From Rhabdothermincola sediminis (GTDB taxonomy: Bacteria > Actinomycetota > Acidimicrobiia > Acidimicrobiales > Acidimicrobilacustridaceae): DNA of 64,000 nt. Shown piece after piece: positions 35,030 to 44,164 of the stretch. Both the position numbers and the translations under genes were made by a program. The notes below the pieces were generated by a model. That model had not been told where the DNA came from and searched no databases. It worked only from the letters and a program-made list of their open reading frames with translations. Each line of letters starts with the position of its first letter. The first letter of the stretch is position 1. The stretch covers positions 35,359 to 99,358 of the forward strand of contig NZ_JACFSZ010000015.1 of NCBI RefSeq assembly GCF_014805525.1, read 5' to 3'.

Positions 35030-35624
35030 GGGGCCTCCGAGTCGCCAGGCCCCTCGCCGGGTGGGCCCCGGCGAGGGGTCGGTCACGGTGTTCCTCGCCG
35101 ACGAGCGCGGGGAGCAGGGAGGCGGGCCGCCGATCGACGCCGCCCGCTGGATCACCCTCGCCGAGCGGGTCCTGGCGGAGGAGGGCGTGCGGGGCGAGGC
35201 CGCGCTGTGGGTGCTGGTCGTCGACGAGACCACCATGGCGCAGCTCAACCAGCAGTTCATGGGGGCCTCCGGTCCGACCGACGTGCTGGCGTTCCCCATC
35301 GACTTCGCCGACGCGGCGCGGCTCGAGCCGGGTCGGGCGCCCGACGGGGGCGGCGAAGGCCCCTCCCGGCCGGAGCGGAGCCCTGATGACGTGCCGCTCA
35401 TGCTCGGCGACGTGGTCATCTGCCCCTCGGTCGCCGCTCGCAACGCGCCCGAGCACGCCGGCAGCGTGGGCGACGAGCTCGCGCTCCTGCTGGTCCACGG
35501 CATCCTGCATCTGCTGGGGTACGACCACGCCGCCGAGGAGGAACGCGAGACCATGCAGGCTCGCGAGCGCGAGCTGCTGGAGCGGTTCCACGGCCCGTTG
35601 GGCCGCGATCCATGGGGCTCATGA
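35022..35624 (+). CDS. ybeY: endoribonuclease YbeY (rRNA maturation factor)
   Basis: A 200-residue metalloprotein needed for 16S rRNA 3' end processing and ribosome quality control. The zinc motif HGILHLLGYDH is intact near residue 160, and the family segment SGPTDVLAFPID precedes it. Compared with the usual ~150-160 residues it has an insert of about 25 residues (GRAPDGGGEGPSRPERSPDD) before LMLGDVVICP. ATG 35022 overlaps the phoH stop by 8 bases. Confidence 0.94.
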   Translation: MAEGPPSRQAPRRVGPGEGSVTVFLADERGEQGGGPPIDAARWITLAERVLAEEGVRGEAALWVLVVDETTMAQLNQQFMGASGPTDVLAFPIDFADAARLEPGRAPDGGGEGPSRPERSPDDVPLMLGDVVICPSVAARNAPEHAGSVGDELALLLVHGILHLLGYDHAAEEERETMQARERELLERFHGPLGRDPWGS

Positions 35625-36922
35625 CGCTGGCCGTCGAGCTGACCGGAGCCGACACGGCGATGATCGCCGCGATCGTGGTCCTGCTGCTGACCTCGATGTT
35701 GCTGGCCGTGGCCGAGACCGGGCTCACCCGGATGTCGCGATCCAAGGCCCAGGCCCTCGCCGAGGAGGGTCGCCCGGGTGCCGACCGCCTGCTCGCCCTG
35801 GTGCGCCACCCCGAGCGGTTCCTCAACCCGGTGTTGCTCGCGGTGCTGGTTTGCCAGCTCCTCCAGGCCACCCTGACCGGTATCGTCGCCAACCACCTGT
35901 TCGGGCCCCTCGGCGTGGCCGTCGCGGTCTTCTTCAACGTCGTGGTGGTGTTCGTCCTCGCCGAAGCCGCTCCCAAGACGTGGGCCATCCAGCATCCGGA
36001 GCGGGCCGCGCTGCTCTCGGCCCGGCCGATCTCGGCGCTGGTCGCGTTCTGGCCGCTCCGGCTCCTGTCGCGGGCGCTGATCGGGCTGACCAACGTGATC
36101 CTCCCCGGCAAAGGGCTCAAGGAGGGCCCGTTCGTGTCCACCGAGGAGCTGCTGGCGATGGCCGACGCGGCCGTCGAGGGGGAGGTGATCGAGGCTGAGG
36201 AGCGCCGGCTCATCGAGCAGATCATCGAGTTCGGGGACACCATCGTGCGGGAGGTGATGGTGCCCCGGCCCGACATGGTGGCCGTGCCGGCGGAGCTGCG
36301 GGTCCCCGACGTGATGGAGGTGGTGCTGCTCAACGGCTACAGCCGCCTGCCGGTGTTCGAGGAATCCATCGACGACATCGTGGGCATCGTCTACGCCAAG
36401 GACCTCATGCGTGCCGATCGCGACGGGCAGGCCGACCGCGAGGTCGGCTCGCTGGTGAGGCCCGCACACTTCGTGCCCGAGACCAAGCGCATCTCCGAGC
36501 TGCTCGCGGAGATGCAGGCCGAGCAGTACCACATGGCGATCGTGGTGGATGAGTACGGCGGCACCGCGGGGCTGGTGACCTTGGAAGACCTCATCGAGGA
36601 GCTCGTGGGCGAGATCGTCGACGAGTTCGACCGGGAGGAGCCCATGATCGAGCCTCTTGCGTCCGGCGGGGTCCGGGTGAACGCCCGCATGGCGGTCGAC
36701 GAGGTCAACGACCTCCTGCATGCCGACCTGCCGGAGGGCGACTGGGACTCCATCGGTGGGCTGCTGCTGCACCTGCTGGGTCACATCCCGGTGAACGGCG
36801 AGTGCGCGCAGGCCGACGGGTTCACGTTGCGGGCCGAGCGGGTGCAGGGACGGCGCATCGGGCGAGTACGCATCGAGCCCATCCCGGCCGCCACCGAGCC
36901 GACCGGGCGGGCCGAGACGTGA
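35621..36922 (+). CDS. CNNM/CorC-HlyC family membrane protein (putative Mg2+/Co2+ export)
   Basis: A 433-residue protein with an N-terminal DUF21/CNNM domain of about four helices (residues 8-180, including LLLTSMLLAVAETGLTRMSRSKA and VFVLAEAAPKTWA), a pair of CBS domains (MVPRPDMVAVPAE ... GYSRLPVFEESIDDIVGIVYAKDL; YHMAIVVDEYGGTAGLVTLEDL) and the C-terminal CorC_HlyC domain. Such proteins are proposed magnesium or cobalt exporters. ATG 35621 gives an ATGA overlap with ybeY; ATG 35612 is three codons earlier. Confidence 0.9.
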   Translation: MTLAVELTGADTAMIAAIVVLLLTSMLLAVAETGLTRMSRSKAQALAEEGRPGADRLLALVRHPERFLNPVLLAVLVCQLLQATLTGIVANHLFGPLGVAVAVFFNVVVVFVLAEAAPKTWAIQHPERAALLSARPISALVAFWPLRLLSRALIGLTNVILPGKGLKEGPFVSTEELLAMADAAVEGEVIEAEERRLIEQIIEFGDTIVREVMVPRPDMVAVPAELRVPDVMEVVLLNGYSRLPVFEESIDDIVGIVYAKDLMRADRDGQADREVGSLVRPAHFVPETKRISELLAEMQAEQYHMAIVVDEYGGTAGLVTLEDLIEELVGEIVDEFDREEPMIEPLASGGVRVNARMAVDEVNDLLHADLPEGDWDSIGGLLLHLLGHIPVNGECAQADGFTLRAERVQGRRIGRVRIEPIPAATEPTGRAET

Positions 36923-37758
36923 GATCAGGGTTCGTGACCCTGGTGGGCCGGCCGAACGTCGGCAAGTCCACGCTGCTCAACCGGATGCTCGGGACCAAGG
37001 TGTCGATCGTGTCCGACAAGCCGCAGACCACTCGCACCCAGGTCCGGGGGGTCCTCAACCGGCCCGGCGCGCAGATCGTGTTCGTCGACACTCCCGGCAT
37101 CCACAAGCCGCGCACGCCGCTCGGGGAGCGGCTCAACGTCACGGCCACCTCCGCGATCGGCGACGTTGACGTGGTGTGCCTGGTGGTCGACGCCACGGCG
37201 ACGATCGGACCGGGCGACCGGTTCATCGCCTCCCGCGCTCCCGCGGACGCGGTCGTGGTAGTGAACAAGATCGACGTCGCCAGCCCCGATCAGGTGATCG
37301 CGCAGCTGGCCCGGGCCGCGGAGCAGCTCGACCTGTCGGAGTACTTCCCGGTCTCGGCCCACACGGGTGAAGGGGTCGACGCGCTCGTCGATCACCTGGT
37401 GGAGCGCCTGCCGGAGGGGCCGCAGTACTACCCCGACGACATGGTCACCGACGTACCGGAGGCGTTCTGGGTGGCCGAGCTGGTCCGCGAGCAGCTGCTG
37501 GCGGTCACCCACGACGAGCTCCCGCACTCGATCGCCACCCGGGTGGTCGAGTGGGAGTGGCCGCGGATCCGAGTGGAGATCCTGGTCGAGCGGGACTCCC
37601 AGAAGGGCATCGTGATCGGCCGGGGCGGGTCGGTGCTCAAGAAGGTGGGCACCGCGGTGCGCGAGCAGCTCCCCCCGGGGGCCTACCTGGAGCTGTTCGT
37701 GAAGGTCGAGAAGGACTGGCAGCGCCGTGATCGGGCCCTCGACCGGCTGGGATTCTGA
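36919..37758 (+). CDS. era: GTPase Era
   Basis: A 279-residue ribosome-assembly GTPase that binds the 3' end of 16S rRNA. G1 GRPNVGKST, G2 region QTTRTQVRG, G3 DTPGIHKP, G4 NKID and the C-terminal KH domain (VEILVERDSQKGIVIGRGGSVLKKVG) are all present. GTG 36919 overlaps the upstream stop as GTGA, and leaves only four residues before the GTPase strand, as is usual. Functionally matched to YbeY in the same operon. Confidence 0.96.
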   Translation: MRSGFVTLVGRPNVGKSTLLNRMLGTKVSIVSDKPQTTRTQVRGVLNRPGAQIVFVDTPGIHKPRTPLGERLNVTATSAIGDVDVVCLVVDATATIGPGDRFIASRAPADAVVVVNKIDVASPDQVIAQLARAAEQLDLSEYFPVSAHTGEGVDALVDHLVERLPEGPQYYPDDMVTDVPEAFWVAELVREQLLAVTHDELPHSIATRVVEWEWPRIRVEILVERDSQKGIVIGRGGSVLKKVGTAVREQLPPGAYLELFVKVEKDWQRRDRALDRLGF

Positions 37759-37855
37759 CCGGGGACCGGCGCCGATTCGACACTGGGTAGCAGGATCGGG
37801 CTAGTTTGACGCGAGATCGCAAGACTTCCTGCAGTCATCTGCAGTGACGAACCTC

Positions 37856-37861
37856 TAGCTT
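37856..37861 (+). promoter_or_regulatory. leaderless -10 element of the small RHH-like gene
   Basis: TAGCTT ends 7 bases before ATG 37869. Two CTGCAG sites 10 bases apart (near 37829 and 37839) lie just upstream and could be an operator; that is speculative. Confidence 0.35.
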
Positions 37862-37868
37862 CGGACTC

Positions 37869-38096
37869 ATGCCTGACGAACGCCGCGCCATCCACGCATA
37901 CCTGACTGCAGAGAGCCACGACACCTGGCACCGGGTCGCCGAGGAGTCCGGGGTTAGCCTCTCGGGGCTGCTCGAGGCCCTCGCCGCCGACATGTCCTCG
38001 AACCCCCCTGACGGGGGTGGTCACCCCCGGTGGAACGAGGTGGTGAAGGACGCGCGGCGCATCGACGCTCAACGTCGCCGCCGCAGCCGCACCTGA
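37869..38096 (+). CDS. small ribbon-helix-helix-like protein
   Basis: A 75-residue protein. AIHAYLTAESHDTWHRVAEESGVSLSGLLEALAADM has the strand-helix-helix order of CopG-type DNA-binding proteins, with the hydrophobic spacing of a dimer core; the C-terminus is rich in Arg. No toxin gene follows, so this is more likely a free regulator than an antitoxin. Family placement is by pattern only. It is convergent with the damaged dinG gene. Confidence 0.6.
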   Translation: MPDERRAIHAYLTAESHDTWHRVAEESGVSLSGLLEALAADMSSNPPDGGGHPRWNEVVKDARRIDAQRRRRSRT

Positions 38097-38141
38097 ACCA
38101 CCTGAACGATCTGAACCCCTGGTGGCAGACGGCAGGTTCGA

Positions 38142-40055
38142 TCACCGCCGGTCGGCGGGCGTATCGAGCGCTCGGAGGAAGCGCTCCGCCTCCGCTCGGT
38201 CGCGGGTTCGCCGCATCGGGGGCAGGGCGCGGATGATGTCCCACCGGTAGCGCTGATTGGTGGCCAGGCGCGGGTCGAGCACCGCCACCACCCCCCGATC
38301 GCGGCGCGACCGGATCAGCCTCCCCGCCCCTTGGGCGAGCAGCGTGGTCGCCCGCGGCAGGTCGACGATCCGGAAGGCGTCCGCCCGTGCCTGTTCCCGT
38401 CGCGCCTGCAGGAGCGGCTCGTCGGGCCGCGGGAACGGGATGCGGTCGATGGTGACCAGATTGAGCGACGGTCCGGGCACGTCGATGCCCTGCCAGAACC
38501 CCATGGTGGCGAACAGGCAGGTGGCCGGATCGGTGGCGAACCGCTCGATCAGCAGGGGCTTGGGTAGGTCGTCCTGCACGAGCAGCGGATGGGCGATGCG
38601 CGGCCGCAGAGCGTCCAGCGCGGCGTGCATGGCCCGGTAGCTGGTGAACAGCGCGAGCGTGCGTCCCCCCGCGGCCTCGATGAGCGCCGCCAGCTCCTCG
38701 TGGGTCGCGGCGTCGAACGCCTCCGAGCGGGGGTCGGGGAGCCCCGCGGCGCAGTACAGCAGCGCCTGCTCCTCGTAGTCGAAGGGGCTGCCCACGTCGA
38801 GCTCGTCGTAGGTGCCGGGGTCGAGCCCGATCCGTGCCGGCAGACCGATAGGGATGGTGGCGCTGGTGAGCACCGCGGTGGTGCGAGCCCACAGGCTCGC
38901 CCGCAGCACCTGACCCACGTCGATGGGTGCGACCTTGAGTGTCACGGCGCGCTCGTCGCCCTCGACCCAGGCGACGTCGCTCGATGGGACCACGAGCGCG
39001 CCGGCCAGGTCGTCTGCCAGCGATCCGGCGGCCTTGAGGGCCCGCTGCTTGCGAGCCGCCACGTCGGTGGACCGGTCGTCGTCGATCGCTCGGAGGGCCT
39101 CGATCACCCGCTCCACCCGGGTGCGGGCCAGGGTAAGCGCGCCGGACAACTCTGGGTCGAGCGGCCCTCGCAGGCGCCGTCCGGTGTGCTCGGCGAGCGC
39201 GGTGCGGAGCCGGTCGCCGGACCCGTCGAGGTCCGCGACGAGCTGCTCGTCATCGACGATGGCCCGGACCGCCCGAGCCAGGGCGGTGAACCGCCCTGCG
39301 GTCAACTCCAGCCCGGAGGTGGCGGAGATGGTGTCCTCAAGCTGGTGTGCCTCGTCGATCACCACGATCTCGTGGTCGGGCAGCACCCCACCACCGCTGG
39401 CCAGGTGCAGCCCGTAGAGGTGGGTGTTGACCACCACCACGTCGGCCGCGGCCGCCGCGGCTCGGGCCCGCTCGGCGAAGCAGTGCTCGCCCTGCGGGCA
39501 GCGGCGGGCACCGGGGCACTCGCGGGGACCGACGCTCAGCGCTGCCCACACCCTCGGCGAGGGCTCCCACGCCAGATCGGCCCGATCGCCCGTGGCCGTC
39601 TCCTCCGCCCAGGCCGCTAGGCGGGCCACGTCGCCGTGCGGGAGCGCCTGGTCGGCATCGAAGCCGTCGAGCGCCTGCTGCCGTTCACGGGACTTGAGCT
39701 CGCAAGTCACCTCGGTCAGGCGCTGTCGGCACAGGTAGTTGGCCCGCCCCTTCAGGACCGCTTACGAGAAGGGACGCTCGAGGTGCTCGGCCAGGAACGG
39801 TAAGTCCTTGCCGGCGAGCTGCTCCTGCAGCGCCTTGGTGGCGGTGGCGATCACCACCCGCCGACCGCTCTCGAGGGCCGGGACCAGGTAGGCGAGCGAC
39901 TTACAGGTGCCGGTGCCGGCTTGCACGATCAGGTGCCGCCCGGTGTCGAGGGCGCCCGCCACCGCCCGAGCCATCTCCAGCTGGCCCGGGTGGTGCTCGC
40001 TACCGGGCAGCGCAGCGGTGACGTGGCGCAGGACGTCGTCGATGGTCCGCGGCAC
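38142..40055 (-). pseudogene. dinG: DinG/XPD-type ATP-dependent helicase, interrupted by an in-frame stop
   Basis: A 637-codon frame of a DinG-like superfamily 2 helicase (DEAH box VVIDEAHQLEDT; SATIPIG; FATMGFWQGIDVPG; QGAGRLIRS, the last helicase motif). Codon 98 is TAA (39764-39762) where the family has Tyr in FSYAVLKGRxNYLC; the frame is unchanged on both sides, so this is a nonsense change, not a frameshift. Walker A also reads GTGTCKS, with Cys (codon 39905-39903) for the invariant Gly. The Fe-S cluster Cys positions (C in YLC, CPGARRC, HC) seem kept. Start GTG 40055 is likely; AGGAG directly precedes it. Either a recent pseudogene or two base errors. Confidence 0.8.
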
Positions 40056-40114
40056 CTCCTGATCCTCGCGCGGCGATCCGGCGGGGCATGCCGGGAGCGG
40101 CGGAGGCCGGGGGG

Positions 40115-40120
40115 TATCGT
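40115..40120 (+). promoter_or_regulatory. leaderless -10 element of uppS
   Basis: TATCGT ends 6 bases before GTG 40127, with no ribosome binding site between. It lies 60 bases from the start of the divergent dinG gene. Confidence 0.5.
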
Positions 40121-40126
40121 GCCCGC

Positions 40127-40852
40127 GTGGACGTTCCCGGCATCGACGCACGCGCCGTTCCAGCGCACGTCGCCATCGTGATGGACGGGAACGGCCGGTG
40201 GGCGCAGCGTCGTGGCCTCAAGCGCACCGAGGGGCACGCCGCCGGCGAGGAGGCCCTGTTCGACACGGTCGAGGGCGCGCTTGAGCTGGGCATCGGCTGG
40301 CTCACCGTCTATGCCTTTTCCACCGAGAACTGGAAGCGCCCCGCCGACGAGGTGCGCTACCTCATGAAGTTCAACGAGTCGCTCCTCGTGCGCCGCCGGG
40401 ACGAGATGCACGAGCGTGGCGTGCGCATGCGCTTCGTGGGCCGGCGTGACTGGCGGGTGCCCCGCCGGCTGATCCGGCGCATGGACGAGGCCATCGAGCT
40501 CACGCGGCACAACCGCACCATGACCTTCACCATCGCGTTCAACTACGGCGGTCGGGCGGAGATCGTCGACGCGGTGCGGGCGATCGTCGCCGAGGGGGTG
40601 GCGCCCGAGAAGATCGACGAGCGCACGATCCGCCGCCACCTCTACGACCCGGAGATGCCCGATCCCGACCTCATGATCCGCACCTCCGGGGAGTACCGCA
40701 TCTCCAACTACCTGCTGTGGGAGATCGCCTACAGCGAGCTGGTGTTCACCGACGTGCTGTGGCCGGACTTCCGCCGCAAGCACCTCTTCGACGCGGTGCG
40801 CGAGTACCAGCGGCGGGAGCGCCGCTTCGGGGGCATCGAGGCCGGCACGTGA
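40127..40852 (+). CDS. uppS: polyprenyl (undecaprenyl) diphosphate synthase
   Basis: A 241-residue cis-prenyltransferase that builds the lipid carrier for peptidoglycan and polysaccharide. Visible: HVAIVMDGNGRWAQRRG (catalytic Asp), GHAAGEEAL, YAFSTENWKRP, FNYGGRAEI, and RTSGEYRISNYLLWEIAYSE with VLWPDF at the end. Chain length of the product cannot be told; actinobacteria often make decaprenyl carriers. GTG 40127 follows a TATCGT hexamer by 6 bases. The stop overlaps recO as GTGA. Confidence 0.95.
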   Translation: MDVPGIDARAVPAHVAIVMDGNGRWAQRRGLKRTEGHAAGEEALFDTVEGALELGIGWLTVYAFSTENWKRPADEVRYLMKFNESLLVRRRDEMHERGVRMRFVGRRDWRVPRRLIRRMDEAIELTRHNRTMTFTIAFNYGGRAEIVDAVRAIVAEGVAPEKIDERTIRRHLYDPEMPDPDLMIRTSGEYRISNYLLWEIAYSELVFTDVLWPDFRRKHLFDAVREYQRRERRFGGIEAGT

Positions 40853-41565
40853 ACCTCTACCGCGACACCGCGGTGGTGCTGCGCACCTACAAGCTGGGCG
40901 AGGCCGACCGCATCGTCGTGCTCATGACCCAGGGCCGGGGCAAGGTGCGCGCGGTGGCCAAGGGGGTGCGCAAGACCAGGAGCAAGTTCGGGGCCAGGCT
41001 GGAGCCCACCAGCCACGTGGCGATGCAGCTCTACCAGGGGCGGGAGCTCGACATCGTCACCCAGGCGGAGTCCATCGACCACTTCCGGTCGATCCGTGAC
41101 GACCTGGACCGCATCGCCAAGGCTTCGGCGATGCTGGAGGCGGTCGACCAGCTCTCTCAGGAGGGAGAGCCGAACCCGCAGCTGTACCAGATGTTGCTGG
41201 GCGCGCTGCGGTCGCTGGCCGCGCAGGACTCGCCGCTGGTGGTGCCGGCGTTCTTCCTGAAGGCGCTGGCGCTCGAGGGGTACCGGCCGGTGGTGGAGCA
41301 CTGCGCGAGCTGCGGTTCCGAGGGCCCGCTGGTGGCGTTCGACCTGGGCGAGGGCGGGCTGCTCTGCCAAGGGTGCCGGCGGGGCCAAGCGGTGTCAGCG
41401 GAGGCGGTGGCGCTGCTGGAGCAGGTGCTCGGCGGGCAGCTCGGCGCGGCGCTCGCTACCGCACCGTCGGCGGCCACGCACGAGATCCACCACCTCGCCA
41501 CCCGGGCCCTCGAGCACCATCTCGAACGCCGTCTGCGATCGATCACGCTGCTCGACCGGGCCTGA
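40849..41565 (+). CDS. recO: DNA repair protein RecO
   Basis: A 238-residue recombination mediator: N-terminal OB fold (LYRDTAVVLRTYKLGEADRIVVLMT ... VAKGVRKTRSKFGARLEP), a helical middle part, and a zinc motif CASC ... CQGC. RecO helps RecF-pathway loading of RecA on gapped DNA. GTG 40849 overlaps the uppS stop. The uppS-recO pairing is common in actinobacteria. Confidence 0.94.
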   Translation: MNLYRDTAVVLRTYKLGEADRIVVLMTQGRGKVRAVAKGVRKTRSKFGARLEPTSHVAMQLYQGRELDIVTQAESIDHFRSIRDDLDRIAKASAMLEAVDQLSQEGEPNPQLYQMLLGALRSLAAQDSPLVVPAFFLKALALEGYRPVVEHCASCGSEGPLVAFDLGEGGLLCQGCRRGQAVSAEAVALLEQVLGGQLGAALATAPSAATHEIHHLATRALEHHLERRLRSITLLDRA

Positions 41566-41584
41566 CCGCCCGGGTGGGACCCGA

Positions 41585-42616
41585 TCAGGACAGCGGCTTC
41601 CACTCCCCGGCGGCATCGTCGTAGGTCAGCCAGCGTTGCCCGTCGGGATCCCACTGCACGTAGGCGTTGCGCTGGGTGTCCCACTGTGGCCCCGAGACGC
41701 CGGGCTGCGGGCTCTCGCCGACTGACGTCGGCGCCTCGGGCGTCTCGGATGGCTCGGATGCCTCGGGCGCCGGCCCACCCGGGGCGGCCCAGCCGGACGG
41801 CTCCGCGGGAGGCGGAGCGGCGGGCGGGGTGGGGCCGGCCGGCTCCGATGGTGGGGTCGCGGGTGGGGCCCAGCCGGCAGGCGGAGGCGGGGTGGAGGCC
41901 GCGCCCGGCGGTGGCGGGGCCGCGAACCCGCTCGGGGGTGGCGGGGTGGGGGCGCCGGCGGGCGCCGGGGGCGCGTACCCGGGAGCGGGGGGAACGTACC
42001 CGGGAGCGGGGCTCCCGGCTCCGGGGATCACGATGGGTGCGCCCTTCGCCGAGGCCTTGACCACGTAGGTCTTGGCGGCCATGTCGCCCACTCGCCGGTG
42101 GCCCTTCGTGACAAAGATGGTGATCAGGCCGACCACCGGCACGAGGGGCATGAGGCAGAAGGGCACCGCGTCGACGATGCCGGCGATGCCCCGGAGGAGC
42201 TGCTTGCCGAGGCCTGGGGATCGACCCTGTTCGTTCACGGTGCGGATCCCCACCACGAGCTTGCCGATCGTGGCGCCGGTGAGTCCTTGCAGCAGCCACA
42301 TGACCACGATCAGGTAGCCCGCGGCGGCGGCGTTGGCGATCACGAACGCGTTCTTCTTCATCACGAACGTGTCGTAGCTGACCTGGCCGTCGGCGTCGGT
42401 GCTCTCCGCCCGGGTGCAGAAGTAGCTGTCGTCGATCTCGCCGCTGCGCTTCAGGTTCGTGCAGGTCGGCCCGTCCGTGTAGGTGGTGAAGTCCGCAGTG
42501 GCGAAGAAGAGGATGCCGGGGATGATCGAGAAGAACAGGACCCAGTCGACCAGGTAGCCGACGATGCGCCGGCCGCCCACGGCGGTCGGGTCCCCTGCGG
42601 GTAGGTGGGTGGTCAC
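41585..42616 (-). CDS. RDD-family membrane protein with long Pro-rich C-terminal region
   Basis: A 343-residue protein. The N-terminal ~190 residues are an RDD domain (GGRRIVGYLVDWVLFFSIIPGILFF ... GATIGKLVVGIRTVNEQG) with about four membrane helices and the conserved Arg/Asp residues. A ~110-residue Pro/Ala-rich region with GYxPPAP-type repeats follows, and the end (QWDTQRNAYVQWDPDGQRWLTYD) resembles the Trp-rich DUF2510-like module often found on actinobacterial membrane proteins. GTG 42616 is chosen because GAGGAGG lies 8 bases upstream; ATG 42667 is an alternative. Function unknown; RDD proteins are suspected transporters. Confidence 0.82.
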   Translation of the reverse strand: MTTHLPAGDPTAVGGRRIVGYLVDWVLFFSIIPGILFFATADFTTYTDGPTCTNLKRSGEIDDSYFCTRAESTDADGQVSYDTFVMKKNAFVIANAAAAGYLIVVMWLLQGLTGATIGKLVVGIRTVNEQGRSPGLGKQLLRGIAGIVDAVPFCLMPLVPVVGLITIFVTKGHRRVGDMAAKTYVVKASAKGAPIVIPGAGSPAPGYVPPAPGYAPPAPAGAPTPPPPSGFAAPPPPGAASTPPPPAGWAPPATPPSEPAGPTPPAAPPPAEPSGWAAPGGPAPEASEPSETPEAPTSVGESPQPGVSGPQWDTQRNAYVQWDPDGQRWLTYDDAAGEWKPLS

Positions 42617-42727
42617 GGCGGCATCCTCCTCGCTCCAGGTGGGCTCCCAGCCCTGGGCTCGCGACATTGTTGCCCAACCCGCGGGCACCGTGTCGGGATA
42701 CCGGGTCGAGCCGGTGGAGGCCGCCAC

Positions 42728-42733
42728 TAGGCT
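42728..42733 (+). promoter_or_regulatory. leaderless -10 element of glyS
   Basis: TAGGCT ends 8 bases before ATG 42742. A second TAGGCT, 44132-44137, lies upstream of ppdK, there with a 27-base leader and AGGAG. Confidence 0.45.
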
Positions 42734-42741
42734 CGTCTGCC

Positions 42742-44091
42742 ATGCCCGATGCTGCCGATGTCCCGGTTCCGGTCGAGGTCCCCAACGACGCCACCCTGAT
42801 GGACAAGATCGTGAACCTCTGCAAGCGCAGGGGCTTCGTCTTCCCGTCCGCCGAGATCTACGGGGGGTTCCGGTCGACCTACGACTACGGGCCGGTCGGG
42901 GTGCTGATCCTGCGCAACGTGAAGGACGCCTGGTGGAGGTCGATGGTGCAGCTGCGCGACGACATCGTCGGCATCGACGCTGCCATCCTGTCACCCCCGG
43001 CCGTGTGGGAAGCCTCGGGGCACCTGGCCAACTTCACCGACCCGCTGGTCGACTGCAAGAACTGCAACGAACGGTTCCGCCTCGACAAACTCGACGACCC
43101 CGAGACCTGCCCGAACTGCGGGGCGAAGCACTCCTTCACCGAAGCTCGCCAGTTCAACCTCATGTTCAAGACCTATGCGGGGCCGGTCGAGGACTCTGCG
43201 GCCGAGGTGTACCTGCGCCCCGAGACGGCACAGGGCATGTTCGTCGACTTCGCCCAGGTGTTGCAGACCAGTCGCAAGCGACCGCCGTTCGGCATCGCGC
43301 AGGTCGGCAAGTCCTTTCGCAACGAGATCACGCCGGGCAACTTCGTGTTCCGGACCCGCGAGTTCGAGCAGATGGAGATGGAGTACTTCGTCCCGCCCGA
43401 GGAGGCCTCGCAGTGGTACGAGTACTGGTGCCGCGAGCGGCTCCGGTGGTACCTGGAGCTGGGGATCCCCGAGGAGAAGCTGCGCCTGCGGGCCCACGAC
43501 CCCGACGAGCTCAGCCACTACTCGAGCGGTACCTCCGATGTGGAGTTCCTGTTCCCGTGGGGCTGGGACGAGCTCGAGGGCATCGCCAACCGGGGGGACT
43601 ACGACCTCACCCAGCACTCGAAGCACTCCGGCGAGCGGCTCGACTACTTCGACCCGGCGACCAACACCCGCTACGTCCCGCACGTGATCGAGCCCGCAGC
43701 CGGCGCGACCCGCACCATGATGGCGTTCCTGCTGGCGGCCTACGACGAGGAGCTGGTGCGCGGTGAACTGCGCACGGTGCTGCGTCTCCATCACCGGCTG
43801 GCGCCCTACAAGGTCGCGGTCTTGCCGCTGTCCAGGAAGGACTCCCTCACCCCGGTGGCCCGCGAGGTCCTGGCGTTGCTGCAGCCGGAGTTCATGTGCG
43901 ACTACGACGAGACGCAGGCCATCGGCCGCCGCTACCGCCGCCAGGACGAGCTCGGCACGCCGTTCTGCGTCACCGTGGACTTCGAGACCCTCGACGATCG
44001 GGCGGTGACGGTCCGCGAGCGCGACTCGATGCACCAGGACCGGGTCGCCATCGACCGCCTGGTGGGCTACCTGCACGAGCGCTTGCGTTGA
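42742..44091 (+). CDS. glyS: glycyl-tRNA synthetase (class II, dimeric type)
   Basis: A 449-residue class IIa synthetase of the alpha2 type found in actinobacteria, archaea and eukaryotes. Seen: CKRRGFVFPSAEIYGG at the N-terminus, a zinc-ribbon insert (CKNC ... CPNC), ETAQGMFVDF, motif 2 SFRNEITPGNFVFRTREFEQ and motif 3 GATRTMMAFLLAAYDEE, followed by the anticodon-binding domain (APYKVAVLPL). ATG 42742 matches the family N-terminus and follows a TAGGCT hexamer. Confidence 0.95.
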   Translation: MPDAADVPVPVEVPNDATLMDKIVNLCKRRGFVFPSAEIYGGFRSTYDYGPVGVLILRNVKDAWWRSMVQLRDDIVGIDAAILSPPAVWEASGHLANFTDPLVDCKNCNERFRLDKLDDPETCPNCGAKHSFTEARQFNLMFKTYAGPVEDSAAEVYLRPETAQGMFVDFAQVLQTSRKRPPFGIAQVGKSFRNEITPGNFVFRTREFEQMEMEYFVPPEEASQWYEYWCRERLRWYLELGIPEEKLRLRAHDPDELSHYSSGTSDVEFLFPWGWDELEGIANRGDYDLTQHSKHSGERLDYFDPATNTRYVPHVIEPAAGATRTMMAFLLAAYDEELVRGELRTVLRLHHRLAPYKVAVLPLSRKDSLTPVAREVLALLQPEFMCDYDETQAIGRRYRRQDELGTPFCVTVDFETLDDRAVTVRERDSMHQDRVAIDRLVGYLHERLR

Positions 44092-44164
44092 GGGGTGGCG
44101 GCGCCGCTCCGGCCGTCGCCGTGATGGCTCGGTAGGCTCCGGCGCGAGGCACCCAGGAGCTCCC

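Noticed and set aside
33959..36784. A 941-codon open frame on the minus strand, opposite phoH-ybeY-corC
   Set aside because: The three plus-strand genes are clear families; the antisense frame is a by-product of high-GC codon bias and has no family signal.
37829..37844. Paired CTGCAG sites as an operator of the RHH-like gene
   Set aside because: Each site is only a 6-bp palindrome; spacing is suggestive but not enough to list as a separate feature.
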